From an uncultured Clostridia bacterium (GTDB lineage Bacteria > Bacillota > Clostridia > TANB77 > CAG-508), in the NCBI GenBank assembly GCA_934183305.1, contig CAKPSF010000004.1:1-64000 (forward strand): a stretch of DNA of 64,000 nucleotides, read 5' to 3'. Under the pieces are notes generated by a model. That model was given only the letters and a program-made list of their open reading frames with translations. It made no database searches and was not told where the DNA came from. Below are positions 44,924 through 54,498 of the stretch, piece by piece. Each line of letters starts with the position of its first letter. Within the stretch, counting starts at the first letter, position 1. A program made the position numbers and the translations under genes.

Positions 44924-45355
44924 CTATATATTAGGTATTTGATCCACTCCATTTATTGGTTCTTGAAGTCCTAAATCTTTTTTTATTTTTGTTGTTGATA
45001 TTCCTTCTGTTCTTGGTAGATAAACAACCTCACAATAATCTTTTAATATTTCAAATCTTGGGTCATTTTCCCAATCTCCACCCATTACAGTAACATCAAC
45101 ATGATATTCCTTAACATCATTTATTTTTTGATTCCAGTCACTTTCTGGTATAACCAAATCAACATATCTAATTGCTTCTAACATTTTCTTTCTTGTTTCA
45201 TAATTGTGATAAGCTTTTTTTCCTTTTATTTCATTAAACTCATCTGTTGATAATGCTACAATTAAATAATCTCCTAACTCTTTAGCTCTCTTTAGTAACC
45301 TAATATGTCCATAATGTAACAAGTCATATGTTCCATATGTTAAGACTCTTTTCAT
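44924..45355 (-). CDS. tagD: Glycerol-3-phosphate cytidylyltransferase
   Basis: 143 residues, complete. It makes CDP-glycerol from CTP and glycerol 3-phosphate, the donor for wall teichoic acid. The nucleotidyltransferase motif LLHYGH (HxGH) and the C-terminal RTEGISTT are both present. It sits directly among the glycerophosphotransferase genes. Confidence 0.96.
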   Translation of the reverse strand: MKRVLTYGTYDLLHYGHIRLLKRAKELGDYLIVALSTDEFNEIKGKKAYHNYETRKKMLEAIRYVDLVIPESDWNQKINDVKEYHVDVTVMGGDWENDPRFEILKDYCEVVYLPRTEGISTTKIKKDLGLQEPINGVDQIPNI

Positions 45356-45373
45356 ATTTTTATTTCTCCTTTA

Positions 45374-46618
45374 TTAATTCAATATCTTATCAATCACTCT
45401 TTTACTAGCTTTACCATCATCTAGATAATTAAACTTTTCATTAAATTTTTTATATTTATTATCATAAATAAAGTTAGAAAATAATTTTTTTATTTCAATT
45501 ATAAGTTCATCTTCTTTTTTTATTATATTTCCTGGCAGTTCATCTAATTTTAAATAAAATCCCCTTATGTTATCTCTATAATCTTCTAGGTCATACATAT
45601 AAAATACTATTGGTCTTTTTAAATTAGCATAATCAAAAAATACGCTTGAATAATCTGTTATTAGCATATCAGCTACTACATACAAATGATTTATATCATC
45701 ATAATTTGATACATCAATTATAAAATCTTTATATTTGTCAAAATTAAAAGATTGTGCAACAAGCCAATGTGCTCTAAATAAAATTATATATTCATCAGAT
45801 AATTCTTTTTGAAGTTTATCAAAATCAATTTGTGTTTTGTATGTGTACCCAATCTCTGTTGAATGTTGATTGTCTCTATAAGTTGGTGCGTATAAAATTA
45901 TTTTTTTATTAGTAGATTCTATATTCAACTTTTTCTTAATTTGGTTAATATCATCTTCAGTATAGTTATATAGAAAATCATTTCTAGGATATCCTTCTTC
46001 AATCATTATATTTTCTTTGTTTATTTTCTTTAAATCCCAAGTAGAAATAAATTTTTCACTTGCAAACTTAGATGGTGAAATGAAATATGAGAATTTTGAT
46101 GCTTCCATATGGTATCTATCTCTAATTTCAGAAATAGAATTCATTGCATTATTAAAGTGTTCTAAATCACATCCAAGTCTTTTAAGTGGAGTACCATGCC
46201 AGCATTGTACAAAAACTTGATTTTCTTTTGGGAATATATAATCTTGAATTTTATAATTAAATATCCAATACTTAGCTTGTCCCATTATTTTTAAAAACTC
46301 TTTTGATTTAATATCTATTACTTTAGTACTGTTATTTTCCTCAAGATATTTATGTTTTTCTACATCATTAAAAGCCCACACAAACTTATAATTTTTATAT
46401 TTTTCATCTTTTATAAGATATTCATACAATGCTTTAGGGCTATCGCAGTATGATCTACCATTGAAACTTGCAAAAATAATTAATTTATCATCAACTTTTA
46501 ACTTTCTAGTAATTGCTTTATACTGCATATTACATTTTAAAAAATAAACTTTTCTGGCAATTTTTCTTATAAAAGTGTTTTCTTTAATTAATTTTTCCAA
46601 CTTATTTTTAAATTTCAT
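45374..46618 (-). CDS. CDP-glycerol glycerophosphotransferase family protein
   Basis: 414 residues. The family motifs are FVQCWHGTPLKRLG and DMLITDYSSVFFDYANLKRP. It transfers glycerol phosphate from CDP-glycerol to a lipid-linked acceptor or a growing chain. Size is near TagB (primer) rather than TagF, but which step it makes cannot be fixed from the sequence. It lies between a second such gene and tagD. Confidence 0.88.
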   Translation of the reverse strand: MKFKNKLEKLIKENTFIRKIARKVYFLKCNMQYKAITRKLKVDDKLIIFASFNGRSYCDSPKALYEYLIKDEKYKNYKFVWAFNDVEKHKYLEENNSTKVIDIKSKEFLKIMGQAKYWIFNYKIQDYIFPKENQVFVQCWHGTPLKRLGCDLEHFNNAMNSISEIRDRYHMEASKFSYFISPSKFASEKFISTWDLKKINKENIMIEEGYPRNDFLYNYTEDDINQIKKKLNIESTNKKIILYAPTYRDNQHSTEIGYTYKTQIDFDKLQKELSDEYIILFRAHWLVAQSFNFDKYKDFIIDVSNYDDINHLYVVADMLITDYSSVFFDYANLKRPIVFYMYDLEDYRDNIRGFYLKLDELPGNIIKKEDELIIEIKKLFSNFIYDNKYKKFNEKFNYLDDGKASKRVIDKILN

Positions 46619-46636
46619 ATTTTTTCTCCCAAAGTA

Positions 46637-47782
46637 TCACACAAGTTTTAGAACAAAATCAGCTAGTTTAGCTGTTGTATTCTTTGGATTTACCTCTATG
46701 TATTTATTTTTATATTTTTCTATTTCATTTATGTTGTAATCATTGTTTTCAATTTTTCTCATTATATCACTAAACTTTTTACTTGTAAATGATTTTAATT
46801 CTTCAGACAAATCTATATTTAAGCCTCTATTTTTATCATAATTTTCTATATCATATAAATATAAAAAGATAGGTTTATCAAGTATACTGGCTTCTATTGA
46901 TAATATAGAATAATCAGTTATGATATAGTCAGCAATTTTAATCAAGTCATAGGTTGTATATTTATTATCAAAATCATATTCACTTGGTATCTGTGTATCA
47001 TCAAGTGGGTGAAGTTTAATTATTATTTTATATTTAGTTTTATCATACTGATAATTAAAGATTTCACTCAAGTCAATATTTTTATCTTTTCTAAATGTAG
47101 GAACATATAAAATTATTTTTTTACCTTTTAATTCCGGATAAGAATTAAATATTTGAATCGATTTATCGTATTTCTCACTTGATATATATTCAAGTCTTGG
47201 AAGTCCAAGTTTAACAATTTTTTCTATTTCTATATTAAATGCTTCTGAGAAAATTTTTCTAGTCACTTCACTTGGTGCTATTACATAATTATAGTTTTTA
47301 TGCATACACATAAATTTTGCAACATCACTTGATTTTCCCTCTTCTTTATCTAATATTTGGTATCCAAATTTCTTAACAGCTCCAGAAGCATGCCATATTT
47401 GAATTATTTTTAAGCTTTTCTTGTGTTTTAATATACTAACTGGAACACAGTAACTCTCAGTAATACATACTTTAGATGTTGCTAAATAATACATTGCTTT
47501 GAATACATACCCTATCATGCCAAAGACATATACAACATAATCGCTCTTTTTCTTTAAACCACTTTTCATTTTTTTGCATAAAAATATCTGTTTTATAGAG
47601 CCATCTTGTTTTGTTATTTCATTTTTTAGCATTTCAAAGTCCAAACTGATATTGTTTGACTGCATACTTGTATATACTATTTGATTTTTGGTAGGAAACA
47701 GCTTAATAAAAAAATAAATAAAGTTCAAAAAAGCTTTTCCTAAAACAATTATAATTTTTTTCAATATTAATACCTTCTTCAT
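46637..47782 (-). CDS. CDP-glycerol glycerophosphotransferase family protein
   Basis: 381 residues with the same family motifs (IIQIWHASGAVKKFG and YIITDYSILSIEASILDKPI) and a hydrophobic N-terminal segment that may hold it at the membrane. Its ATG 47782 overlaps the last base of the argS stop codon, so translation is coupled to argS. Probably the primer or a chain-extending transferase. Confidence 0.85.
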   Translation of the reverse strand: MKKVLILKKIIIVLGKAFLNFIYFFIKLFPTKNQIVYTSMQSNNISLDFEMLKNEITKQDGSIKQIFLCKKMKSGLKKKSDYVVYVFGMIGYVFKAMYYLATSKVCITESYCVPVSILKHKKSLKIIQIWHASGAVKKFGYQILDKEEGKSSDVAKFMCMHKNYNYVIAPSEVTRKIFSEAFNIEIEKIVKLGLPRLEYISSEKYDKSIQIFNSYPELKGKKIILYVPTFRKDKNIDLSEIFNYQYDKTKYKIIIKLHPLDDTQIPSEYDFDNKYTTYDLIKIADYIITDYSILSIEASILDKPIFLYLYDIENYDKNRGLNIDLSEELKSFTSKKFSDIMRKIENNDYNINEIEKYKNKYIEVNPKNTTAKLADFVLKLV

Positions 47783-49491
47783 TACATTTTATCTGGCATT
47801 TCTATTCCTAGTAAACTCATTCCAATTTTTAATACTAAACCAGTAATGTATGTTACATATATTCTGGCATTTCTATCTTGGATATCATCTGCCATTATCT
47901 TATACTCATTATAAAAACTACTATATGCTTTTGATAAATCAATTAAATATCTAGCCAAAATTGAAGGTTCATTTTTTGAAGTGGCTTGAATAATCGTATC
48001 TTGGAAATTATATATTAATTTTATAATTTTAATAGCTTCCTTATTATTTAATTTGTTTATATCAACTTCATTTGCTGTTGGCATTTGTTGTAAGTTCTTA
48101 ATTATACTATTTGTTCTTACATATGTATACTGAATATATGGTCCAGTTTCTCCACTAAAGTTAAGAATTGTATCCCAATCAAATACTTGGTCTTTAATTA
48201 TAGTTGTTCCAACATTGCAAAATGTTATAGCACCTATCCCAATCTTTTTTGCATTTTCACATTTGTTTTCCATATCTGGATTTTTTTCTTCAATTATCTT
48301 TTCTACTCTTGAGATAGCTTCGTGTAATAAATCATTAACTTTAATAACATTTCCTTCCCTTGTAGACATTTTTCCTGATTTTAAGTGTACCATTCCGTAA
48401 GGAATATGTTGCAAACCATTTATATACTTTTCATCTAAGCCTAATAGTTTTGCTACTTCAAATATTTGTTTAAAGTGTAAATTTTGTTCATAGGCAACAA
48501 TGTATAAACATTTATCAAAATCATATGTTCTAGCTCTGTATAAGATAGCAGCCAAGTCTCTTGTCGCATAAGTAGTTGAGTCGTCTGATTTTTTAATCAT
48601 ACAAATCCCCATCTTTTTATCTTCTAAATCAACTATCTTAGCACCTTCTGATTTAATAAGTTTTCCAGACTTTTCAAGAAGACTAACAACTTCATCCATT
48701 TTATCATAATAAAACGCTTCTCCACTTAAAGAATCAAATTTAACGCCTAATATATCATAAATTCTTTCAAATTCTTTCAAACTTAATTCTTTAAATTTAT
48801 TCCATATTTCAACGCAATATTTATCTCCATCTTCTAACTTTTTAAAATTAGCTCTACATGCTTCTAATACGCTTTCATCTTTTTTGCACAAATCATTTAT
48901 TCTTACATAAATTTTTGTAAGTTCATCAATAGGATTTTCCTCTATATTATACTCTTGTCCCCACAATTTATATCCTTCTATCATTTTCCCAAATTGTGTT
49001 CCATAATCTCCCAAATGATTTATTCCTATTGTATTATATCCTAAGAATTTATACATATTATATAAAGTACGTCCAATTAACGTATTTCTTAAATGTCCAA
49101 TATGAAAAGGTTTTGCTATATTAGGTGAAGAATATTCGACTAATATAGTTTTACCATTTCCAATATCAGTTTTGCCATAATTTTCTTTCTGGTTATCTAT
49201 TTCTTCAATAGTGTCTTTAATTAAAATATTTTTATTAATGTAAAAATTTAAGTATCCACCAGCCACTTCAACGCTTTCAATTACATCATTTTTGCTTGAT
49301 TCTATTTTAGTTTTTAATTCTTTTGCTATAACTTGAGGTGCTTTCTTTAATTCTTTAGCCAATCTAAAACATGGGAAAGCATAATCCCCCATATCCTCAG
49401 GTGGTATTTCTATATATCCTTCTAATTCCTCGCAATTAATATTTGTATTATTCGAAATTATTTTAGCAATTTCATTTTTAAAATTAATCAT
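47782..49491 (-). CDS. argS: Arginyl-tRNA synthetase
   Basis: 569 residues, usual length. It charges tRNA-Arg. The class I signature HIGHLRNT sits near the N-terminus and KMSTREG is the KMSKS equivalent; the ArgS N-terminal tRNA-binding domain and DALR-type C-terminal domain are present. It is the first gene of the teichoic-acid operon and overlaps the next gene by one base. Confidence 0.97.
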   Translation of the reverse strand: MINFKNEIAKIISNNTNINCEELEGYIEIPPEDMGDYAFPCFRLAKELKKAPQVIAKELKTKIESSKNDVIESVEVAGGYLNFYINKNILIKDTIEEIDNQKENYGKTDIGNGKTILVEYSSPNIAKPFHIGHLRNTLIGRTLYNMYKFLGYNTIGINHLGDYGTQFGKMIEGYKLWGQEYNIEENPIDELTKIYVRINDLCKKDESVLEACRANFKKLEDGDKYCVEIWNKFKELSLKEFERIYDILGVKFDSLSGEAFYYDKMDEVVSLLEKSGKLIKSEGAKIVDLEDKKMGICMIKKSDDSTTYATRDLAAILYRARTYDFDKCLYIVAYEQNLHFKQIFEVAKLLGLDEKYINGLQHIPYGMVHLKSGKMSTREGNVIKVNDLLHEAISRVEKIIEEKNPDMENKCENAKKIGIGAITFCNVGTTIIKDQVFDWDTILNFSGETGPYIQYTYVRTNSIIKNLQQMPTANEVDINKLNNKEAIKIIKLIYNFQDTIIQATSKNEPSILARYLIDLSKAYSSFYNEYKIMADDIQDRNARIYVTYITGLVLKIGMSLLGIEMPDKM

Positions 49492-49521
49492 ACCTATTTT
49501 CTCTCCTTTTTCAACGCTTCT

Positions 49522-49550
49522 ATTATACTAAAAAAAGAACATATATGCAA
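49522..49550 (-). promoter_or_regulatory. Promoter of the argS-tag operon
   Basis: On the minus strand, TTGCAT and TATAAT with a 17-base spacer. The -35 lies in the loop of the upstream terminator hairpin. Confidence 0.65.
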
Positions 49551-49568
49551 GTTTATATGTTCTTTTTT
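49531..49568 (-). terminator. Terminator of the ftsY-UPF0182 operon
   Basis: A stem of about 14 bp (aaaaagaacatata and complement) with an 8-base loop and a T run on the minus strand. It follows the UPF0182 stop codon by a few bases and contains the next promoter's -35. Confidence 0.85.
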
Positions 49569-49572
49569 AATA

Positions 49573-52338
49573 TTATTCAACAACATTTTTATTTAAAGTA
49601 TTTTGTATTATACTTTTTGTTTTTGTATTATCTTTTTGCATCTTTTCAAGTTGCTCTATTAACTCTCTTAATTTTGATATATCTTTTCCCATCATTTCAA
49701 AATCATTTGAGGCAGTAGAGTCTTCTAAATTTTTGTTTGCTTCTATAATTGCATTTATTAAATCGTCAATTGTGTCTGTATTTGTAACTTTAATACTAAC
49801 TGCTGATTGTGAAAGCAAGTTTTCTAATGCTTCACTAATGTTATCTCCTATTGCTACTTTGCTACCAGATGCAACAACAACTTTTTTAAGTAATGGTATA
49901 GAATTTTTTTCATTTAATTGTTGTTGGAATATTGGCTCTACATATAATAGAGTATTATTAATTGGAACAATAATCATATTCTTTGTTATTTTTGTTCCGG
50001 TTACATTTATGCTCTTTATAGATGCTGATATTGTTTCATCTTGTTCAATTTCTTTATCTAGTTGTTCTGGTCCTAATACATTACTTCCTGAAGCAAATTT
50101 ATATAATTTTAATTTTTGATTTCCGCTTCCATCTGTTACCCCAACCAAATATGAAGTAATGTTCTGTTTGCCATAAACAGTATATGGAAGCACTAATCCA
50201 ACTTTATTTTTATCATCTTCTTTTACCATTGTGTAATATGGTGTAATTTCTGTTTTAGATGAACTTTTTGAATTAGAAGAATATGAAGCATTTCCCCATA
50301 TATCATCTCCTCTATATAAAACATCAGCTGTCACATTATGATACATTTCTAAAATTTCTGCTTGAACATTGTATAAATATTCCGAATAAACAAAATGATT
50401 AGAAATACTTTTTTCAATCTCTGTTCCATCTTTAAATACTCCTGGATAAGCATGTGAGTATGCCACAGCTATTGGATCTGTTGTGTCCATTATATAAAAC
50501 TTAACTGTTCCATCGTATGCATCTACTAATACCTTAATTGAATTCCTTATATAATTAATTTCTTTTTTATAATCTCCGGCTTTTATCATTGTTCTTTGAG
50601 AATATGGATATTCATCTGAAACAGTATATGCATCAATTACCCACACTTGTTTTCCTAAATCAGAAACTATCATATAAGGATTTTCATCATATAGCAAATT
50701 AGGCATTATTTTTTTAGCCCTTTCTAATACATTTCTATTTGTTATAACTTTACTATCTTCACTTGTATTAGAAAAAGTAATATTTATATCTTTATTCATT
50801 ATACTAAGTATTAGTCTATCTATAAAACTTGTTTTTATACCAGCCTTTCCTTTATATGTATATTCAGTATTAGTAGTTGAAGAAACTGGATAATCATATT
50901 CAGCCTTGCCAGATAAGTTTGTTATTATAGTATTATTAGTTTGCATTCCAAAATAAATTCTTGGCTGAGTAATAGCTATTTTATCATCATTTGCCGCAAA
51001 ACTCTTTTGTACATATTCTATATTTCCTGTGCTATCAACCTTATTTGCATAAGTTATAATGCTTCCATACCCATGAGTATATTCATATGTTTTATTGCTA
51101 TATGTACTAGCTTCTGTTTGAACATCTATTTCTCTTGGTGAAACATATACTAATGTGTCTTTACCATTAATATTATACATTTGTAATTTAGTTGTTCTAT
51201 ATGAATAATATCCAGAGTTAGTTTGTAATGAATTTAAATTTTTTAATGTTGATTGATCATCTATTAGTCTAATATTCTCAATAATATCATTATTATTTTC
51301 TAAATCTTTTTTAGTAATTGCTTCTGCATTTTCTAATTCGACTTCTTCAATATTCAAATTATACGCAAGTTTTGTATAATCAATATTTTTGTTTATATAA
51401 TCTTTTTGTCTATCAAATAAATTATTATTAACAAAAAGTACATTAAATAGTAACATAACAACAAAAACGCCAACTAAATAAGTAGGTACTATACATATGC
51501 TTATTAAAAGTTTTTTAGTTTTCTTTTTATCTAACACATATTTTAATATAAATATCATTGATATACACATTACAAATCCTAAAATTCTATATCCCCACAA
51601 TTTAATTGTAATGTCTGTAATTCCTGCACCAATTAATTTAGTTGATAATGCATTTTTTAATGTTACAAAGTTTTCAAAAACAACATTATATGTATTCAAA
51701 AATGTTTTGCATGCAATTCCAAATACAATTAGGAAAGCATATACTTTTAGTATTTTTACAAGTTTACTTTTTAATAATAATTCTTTGTCTACTCCATCTA
51801 AAAATACATTAAATGATATTATACAATATGCAATCGTATATATTGCAAGCAAGCAAAACAGAGTAACAAAATAATTTAAAACTAGTTGTATAAATGGTTT
51901 TTGAAAGAAATAGAAACCTATATCTAATCCAAATACTGGGTCATTTACTCCAAACCATGTAGTATTTAAAAATAATACTAATTTATCTAAAAACGCAGAT
52001 GTTATAATTACACTTCCAATTGCAGACACTACAAAAGCAATACTCTTATTAGGAAGCTTTGGTATTTGTTTTTTCTCATCTTCAAAAAATGGTTTTAATC
52101 CATTTTTTATTAGCTTATTATTTATATAAATAATAATATATAAAAGAATAAAACTAAAAACAAACAATTTAACTTTATATTGATTGTTTTGCTCAAAAAC
52201 TGATAAATATTCTTCACCAATTTCTAAAGTTTGTAAATAGTTAGCTCTGTATGATATATACAAATAAAGCATAAATAATATAGTAAATAGAACAACTAAC
52301 ATTATTTTTATTTTTTTAAACTTCTTACTTTTCTCCAT
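49573..52338 (-). CDS. UPF0182 family membrane protein
   Basis: 921 residues. The N-terminal 320 residues contain about seven membrane helices (including NDPVFGLDIGFYFFQKPFIQ, a family hallmark); the remaining ~600 residues form a large external domain with Tyr/Thr-rich blocks, ending in a charged coiled coil (SKLRELIEQLEKMQKDN). The family is widespread in Actinobacteria and Firmicutes but has no known function. It begins 15 bases after ftsY, so they are cotranscribed. Confidence 0.9.
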   Translation of the reverse strand: MEKSKKFKKIKIMLVVLFTILFMLYLYISYRANYLQTLEIGEEYLSVFEQNNQYKVKLFVFSFILLYIIIYINNKLIKNGLKPFFEDEKKQIPKLPNKSIAFVVSAIGSVIITSAFLDKLVLFLNTTWFGVNDPVFGLDIGFYFFQKPFIQLVLNYFVTLFCLLAIYTIAYCIISFNVFLDGVDKELLLKSKLVKILKVYAFLIVFGIACKTFLNTYNVVFENFVTLKNALSTKLIGAGITDITIKLWGYRILGFVMCISMIFILKYVLDKKKTKKLLISICIVPTYLVGVFVVMLLFNVLFVNNNLFDRQKDYINKNIDYTKLAYNLNIEEVELENAEAITKKDLENNNDIIENIRLIDDQSTLKNLNSLQTNSGYYSYRTTKLQMYNINGKDTLVYVSPREIDVQTEASTYSNKTYEYTHGYGSIITYANKVDSTGNIEYVQKSFAANDDKIAITQPRIYFGMQTNNTIITNLSGKAEYDYPVSSTTNTEYTYKGKAGIKTSFIDRLILSIMNKDINITFSNTSEDSKVITNRNVLERAKKIMPNLLYDENPYMIVSDLGKQVWVIDAYTVSDEYPYSQRTMIKAGDYKKEINYIRNSIKVLVDAYDGTVKFYIMDTTDPIAVAYSHAYPGVFKDGTEIEKSISNHFVYSEYLYNVQAEILEMYHNVTADVLYRGDDIWGNASYSSNSKSSSKTEITPYYTMVKEDDKNKVGLVLPYTVYGKQNITSYLVGVTDGSGNQKLKLYKFASGSNVLGPEQLDKEIEQDETISASIKSINVTGTKITKNMIIVPINNTLLYVEPIFQQQLNEKNSIPLLKKVVVASGSKVAIGDNISEALENLLSQSAVSIKVTNTDTIDDLINAIIEANKNLEDSTASNDFEMMGKDISKLRELIEQLEKMQKDNTKTKSIIQNTLNKNVVE

Positions 52339-52353
52339 ATTTTCTTCCTTCCA

Positions 52354-53259
52354 TTATATTATTGCGTCTACAAATTCTTTGCTATTGAATACTTCCATGT
52401 CATCAATTCCTTCTCCAACGCCAATAAATTTAACAGGTATTTTATTTTCGTTTACTATTCCAATAACAACTCCACCTTTTGCAGTTCCGTCTAATTTAGT
52501 TAAAACTAAACCTGTTATTGGTGCTACTTCTTTAAACGCTTTTACTTGAGATATTGCATTTTGTCCTGTTGTTGCATCTATAACTAATAATACCTCTTTA
52601 TCTGCATCTGGCATTTCTTTTTCTATAACTCTTTGTATTTTATATAGCTCGTCCATTAGATATTTCTTATTGTGTAATCTTCCAGCAGTGTCACATATTA
52701 ACACATCTGCATTTTCTTCCTTTGCTTTTTTTATTGAGTCAAATACAACAGAGGCAGGATCTGCTCCTTCTTCTTTTTTTACTATATCGCATCCAACTCT
52801 GTTTGACCATATTTCTAGTTGTTCAACAGCTGCTGCTCTAAATGTATCTGCTGCAGACATAACAACCTTTTTTCCACTTTTCTTTAGGTTGTTTGCAATT
52901 TTTCCAATAGAAGTTGTTTTTCCAACACCATTTACTCCTATAACTAAAAGTACAGATGGCTTAGTGTTAAGCTTCAAATCTTTATCTGCAACATCTAATG
53001 TTTCAATCATTATTTCTCTTAGTTTTTCTTTAACTTCTTCCGCTTCTTTAATATTTTCTTTTTTTACTTTTTCTCTAAGTTTTGAGATAATTTCTAACGA
53101 AGTATCCATTCCTATATCAGACATAATTAATACTTCTTCTAACTCTTCTAGCAAATCTTCGTCAACTTTTCTAAAATTGCTAAACACATCATTAAACTTT
53201 TCATTTATATTACTTTTAGTCTTACCCAAACCAGCTTTCAATTTATCAAAAAAAACCAT
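52354..53259 (-). CDS. ftsY: Signal recognition particle receptor FtsY
   Basis: 301 residues. The SRP-receptor GTPase targets membrane proteins to the translocon. An N domain (about 1-90) is followed by the G domain with GVNGVGKTTSIGKIA, DTFRAAAVEQLE, DTAGRLHNK and TKLDGTAKGG. There is no long acidic A domain, as usual in Firmicutes. ATG 53259 follows AAGGAG at a good spacing; an in-frame GTG nine bases earlier overlaps it. Confidence 0.96.
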   Translation of the reverse strand: MVFFDKLKAGLGKTKSNINEKFNDVFSNFRKVDEDLLEELEEVLIMSDIGMDTSLEIISKLREKVKKENIKEAEEVKEKLREIMIETLDVADKDLKLNTKPSVLLVIGVNGVGKTTSIGKIANNLKKSGKKVVMSAADTFRAAAVEQLEIWSNRVGCDIVKKEEGADPASVVFDSIKKAKEENADVLICDTAGRLHNKKYLMDELYKIQRVIEKEMPDADKEVLLVIDATTGQNAISQVKAFKEVAPITGLVLTKLDGTAKGGVVIGIVNENKIPVKFIGVGEGIDDMEVFNSKEFVDAII

Positions 53260-53286
53260 ATTTTTCACTCCTTAAACATAATATAT

Positions 53287-53315
53287 ATTTTAACATAAAT
53301 CTAAAAAAAGCACAA
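53287..53315 (-). promoter_or_regulatory. Promoter of ftsY
   Basis: On the minus strand, TTGTGC and TAAAAT with a 17-base spacer, about 20 bases before the ftsY ribosome-binding site. Confidence 0.55.
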
Positions 53316-53331
53316 CCTTTGTTTTAGACTT

Positions 53332-53373
53332 AAAAATAGGTTACACTCTCCAAATAATGTGTAACCTATTTTT
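53332..53373 (-). terminator. Terminator after the acyltransferase operon
   Basis: A 15-bp perfect stem aaaaataggttacac and its complement with a 12-base loop and T-rich flank on the minus strand, directly after the acyltransferase gene. Confidence 0.85.
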
Positions 53374-53380
53374 TTATTCA

Positions 53381-54496
53381 TTAAAATACACTGTGTGTGT
53401 GTGTGTGTGTGTGTACAGCATCAAGCCTTTCAAGCATCTTCACTATTTCGCTTCTTAAATATTCAATTATGCAACAAACAGCATATATTGCTAGACTCAT
53501 AAAAAATGTTATTATTATGTAATATTTTGAATTCCAAAAAGCATTTAAATGTAACCAATTTTGATATAAAAATCTTGAAACAAGCGGGTGTTCATGAACA
53601 ATATATACTGCTAATGTTAGTGGGGCTACTCCTAATATTGTTTTTCTTACATTCTCGTTTTTTATTTTCAAATCCTTAAAAAACATAAATAAACAAATGC
53701 TTTGTAATGTTACAGTTATTGAATTATATTCATAAAATATATCTGATATCCAAATTGCATTACTATTTACCTTTGGTAAAGTAATTTTTAATACAAATAT
53801 TAATAATGAACAAACAATATATATTATTAGATAATAAAATTTATTGCATTCATTTTTATAATATCTTCTTATGTAGCCACCTATAAAATATAAATTTATA
53901 AACCAAATTATTCCATATCCCTTAGTGTTGTCTATAACATCAAATCCAAATCTATTTAATATCCAAGATATAAATGAAATTGTGCATAAAATTCCAATTA
54001 AAAATTGCATTTTTCTTTTATCTGTATATTTAAAAATTAAGTTTAAATATGGTACTAATAAATATAAAATAATATAACAAGTAATAAACCAATATGTCTT
54101 AAAACTTACTGGAAATATGCACTTTAAATACTGTCTAATACTTAAGACATCCTTAGTAATTACAGTATATAAAATAGTAATAACAAGACTATAAGATATT
54201 ACTTGTAAAACAAGGCTATATATTTTTGTTTTTTTGAATTCTGAATCTACCAAAAAATATCCGCTAATTAATACAAAACAATTTACCGCAACAATTGAAA
54301 ATGCTTCTACTAACCATACTAATTTATAATTTAAAGTATTAGCTAAAGAATTATTGAATAATATTCCACCCTTAAGATTAAAATGTAAAAGTAATACCAT
54401 AAACATTATTAATATTCTTAACAGTTCAATTCCTTCGCTTCTTGTATTTTTAGTTTTTATCAAAGCTTTTTCATTTACTACTTCTTTAATCTTCAT
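53381..54496 (-). CDS. Membrane acyltransferase (acyltransferase 3) with repeat-coded tail
   Basis: 371 residues with about ten membrane helices, a family that O-acylates cell-surface sugars. The motif GIELLRILIMFMVLLLHFN near the N-terminus carries the conserved His. The C-terminus is odd: after EIVKMLERLDA it reads VHTHTHTHSVF, coded by the (TG)n microsatellite at 53392-53414. A change of one repeat unit would replace this tail with another reading frame that runs toward the terminator. It follows the GT39 gene by 2 bases. Confidence 0.82.
   Translation of the reverse strand: MKIKEVVNEKALIKTKNTRSEGIELLRILIMFMVLLLHFNLKGGILFNNSLANTLNYKLVWLVEAFSIVAVNCFVLISGYFLVDSEFKKTKIYSLVLQVISYSLVITILYTVITKDVLSIRQYLKCIFPVSFKTYWFITCYIILYLLVPYLNLIFKYTDKRKMQFLIGILCTISFISWILNRFGFDVIDNTKGYGIIWFINLYFIGGYIRRYYKNECNKFYYLIIYIVCSLLIFVLKITLPKVNSNAIWISDIFYEYNSITVTLQSICLFMFFKDLKIKNENVRKTILGVAPLTLAVYIVHEHPLVSRFLYQNWLHLNAFWNSKYYIIITFFMSLAIYAVCCIIEYLRSEIVKMLERLDAVHTHTHTHSVF
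53392..53414. repeat. (TG)n dinucleotide microsatellite
   Basis: An uninterrupted alternation of T and G, 23 bases (11 units plus one T), inside the last codons of the acyltransferase. Such long dinucleotide tracts are rare in bacteria and are prone to slipped-strand mispairing. Confidence 0.95.
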
Positions 54497-54498
54497 TA

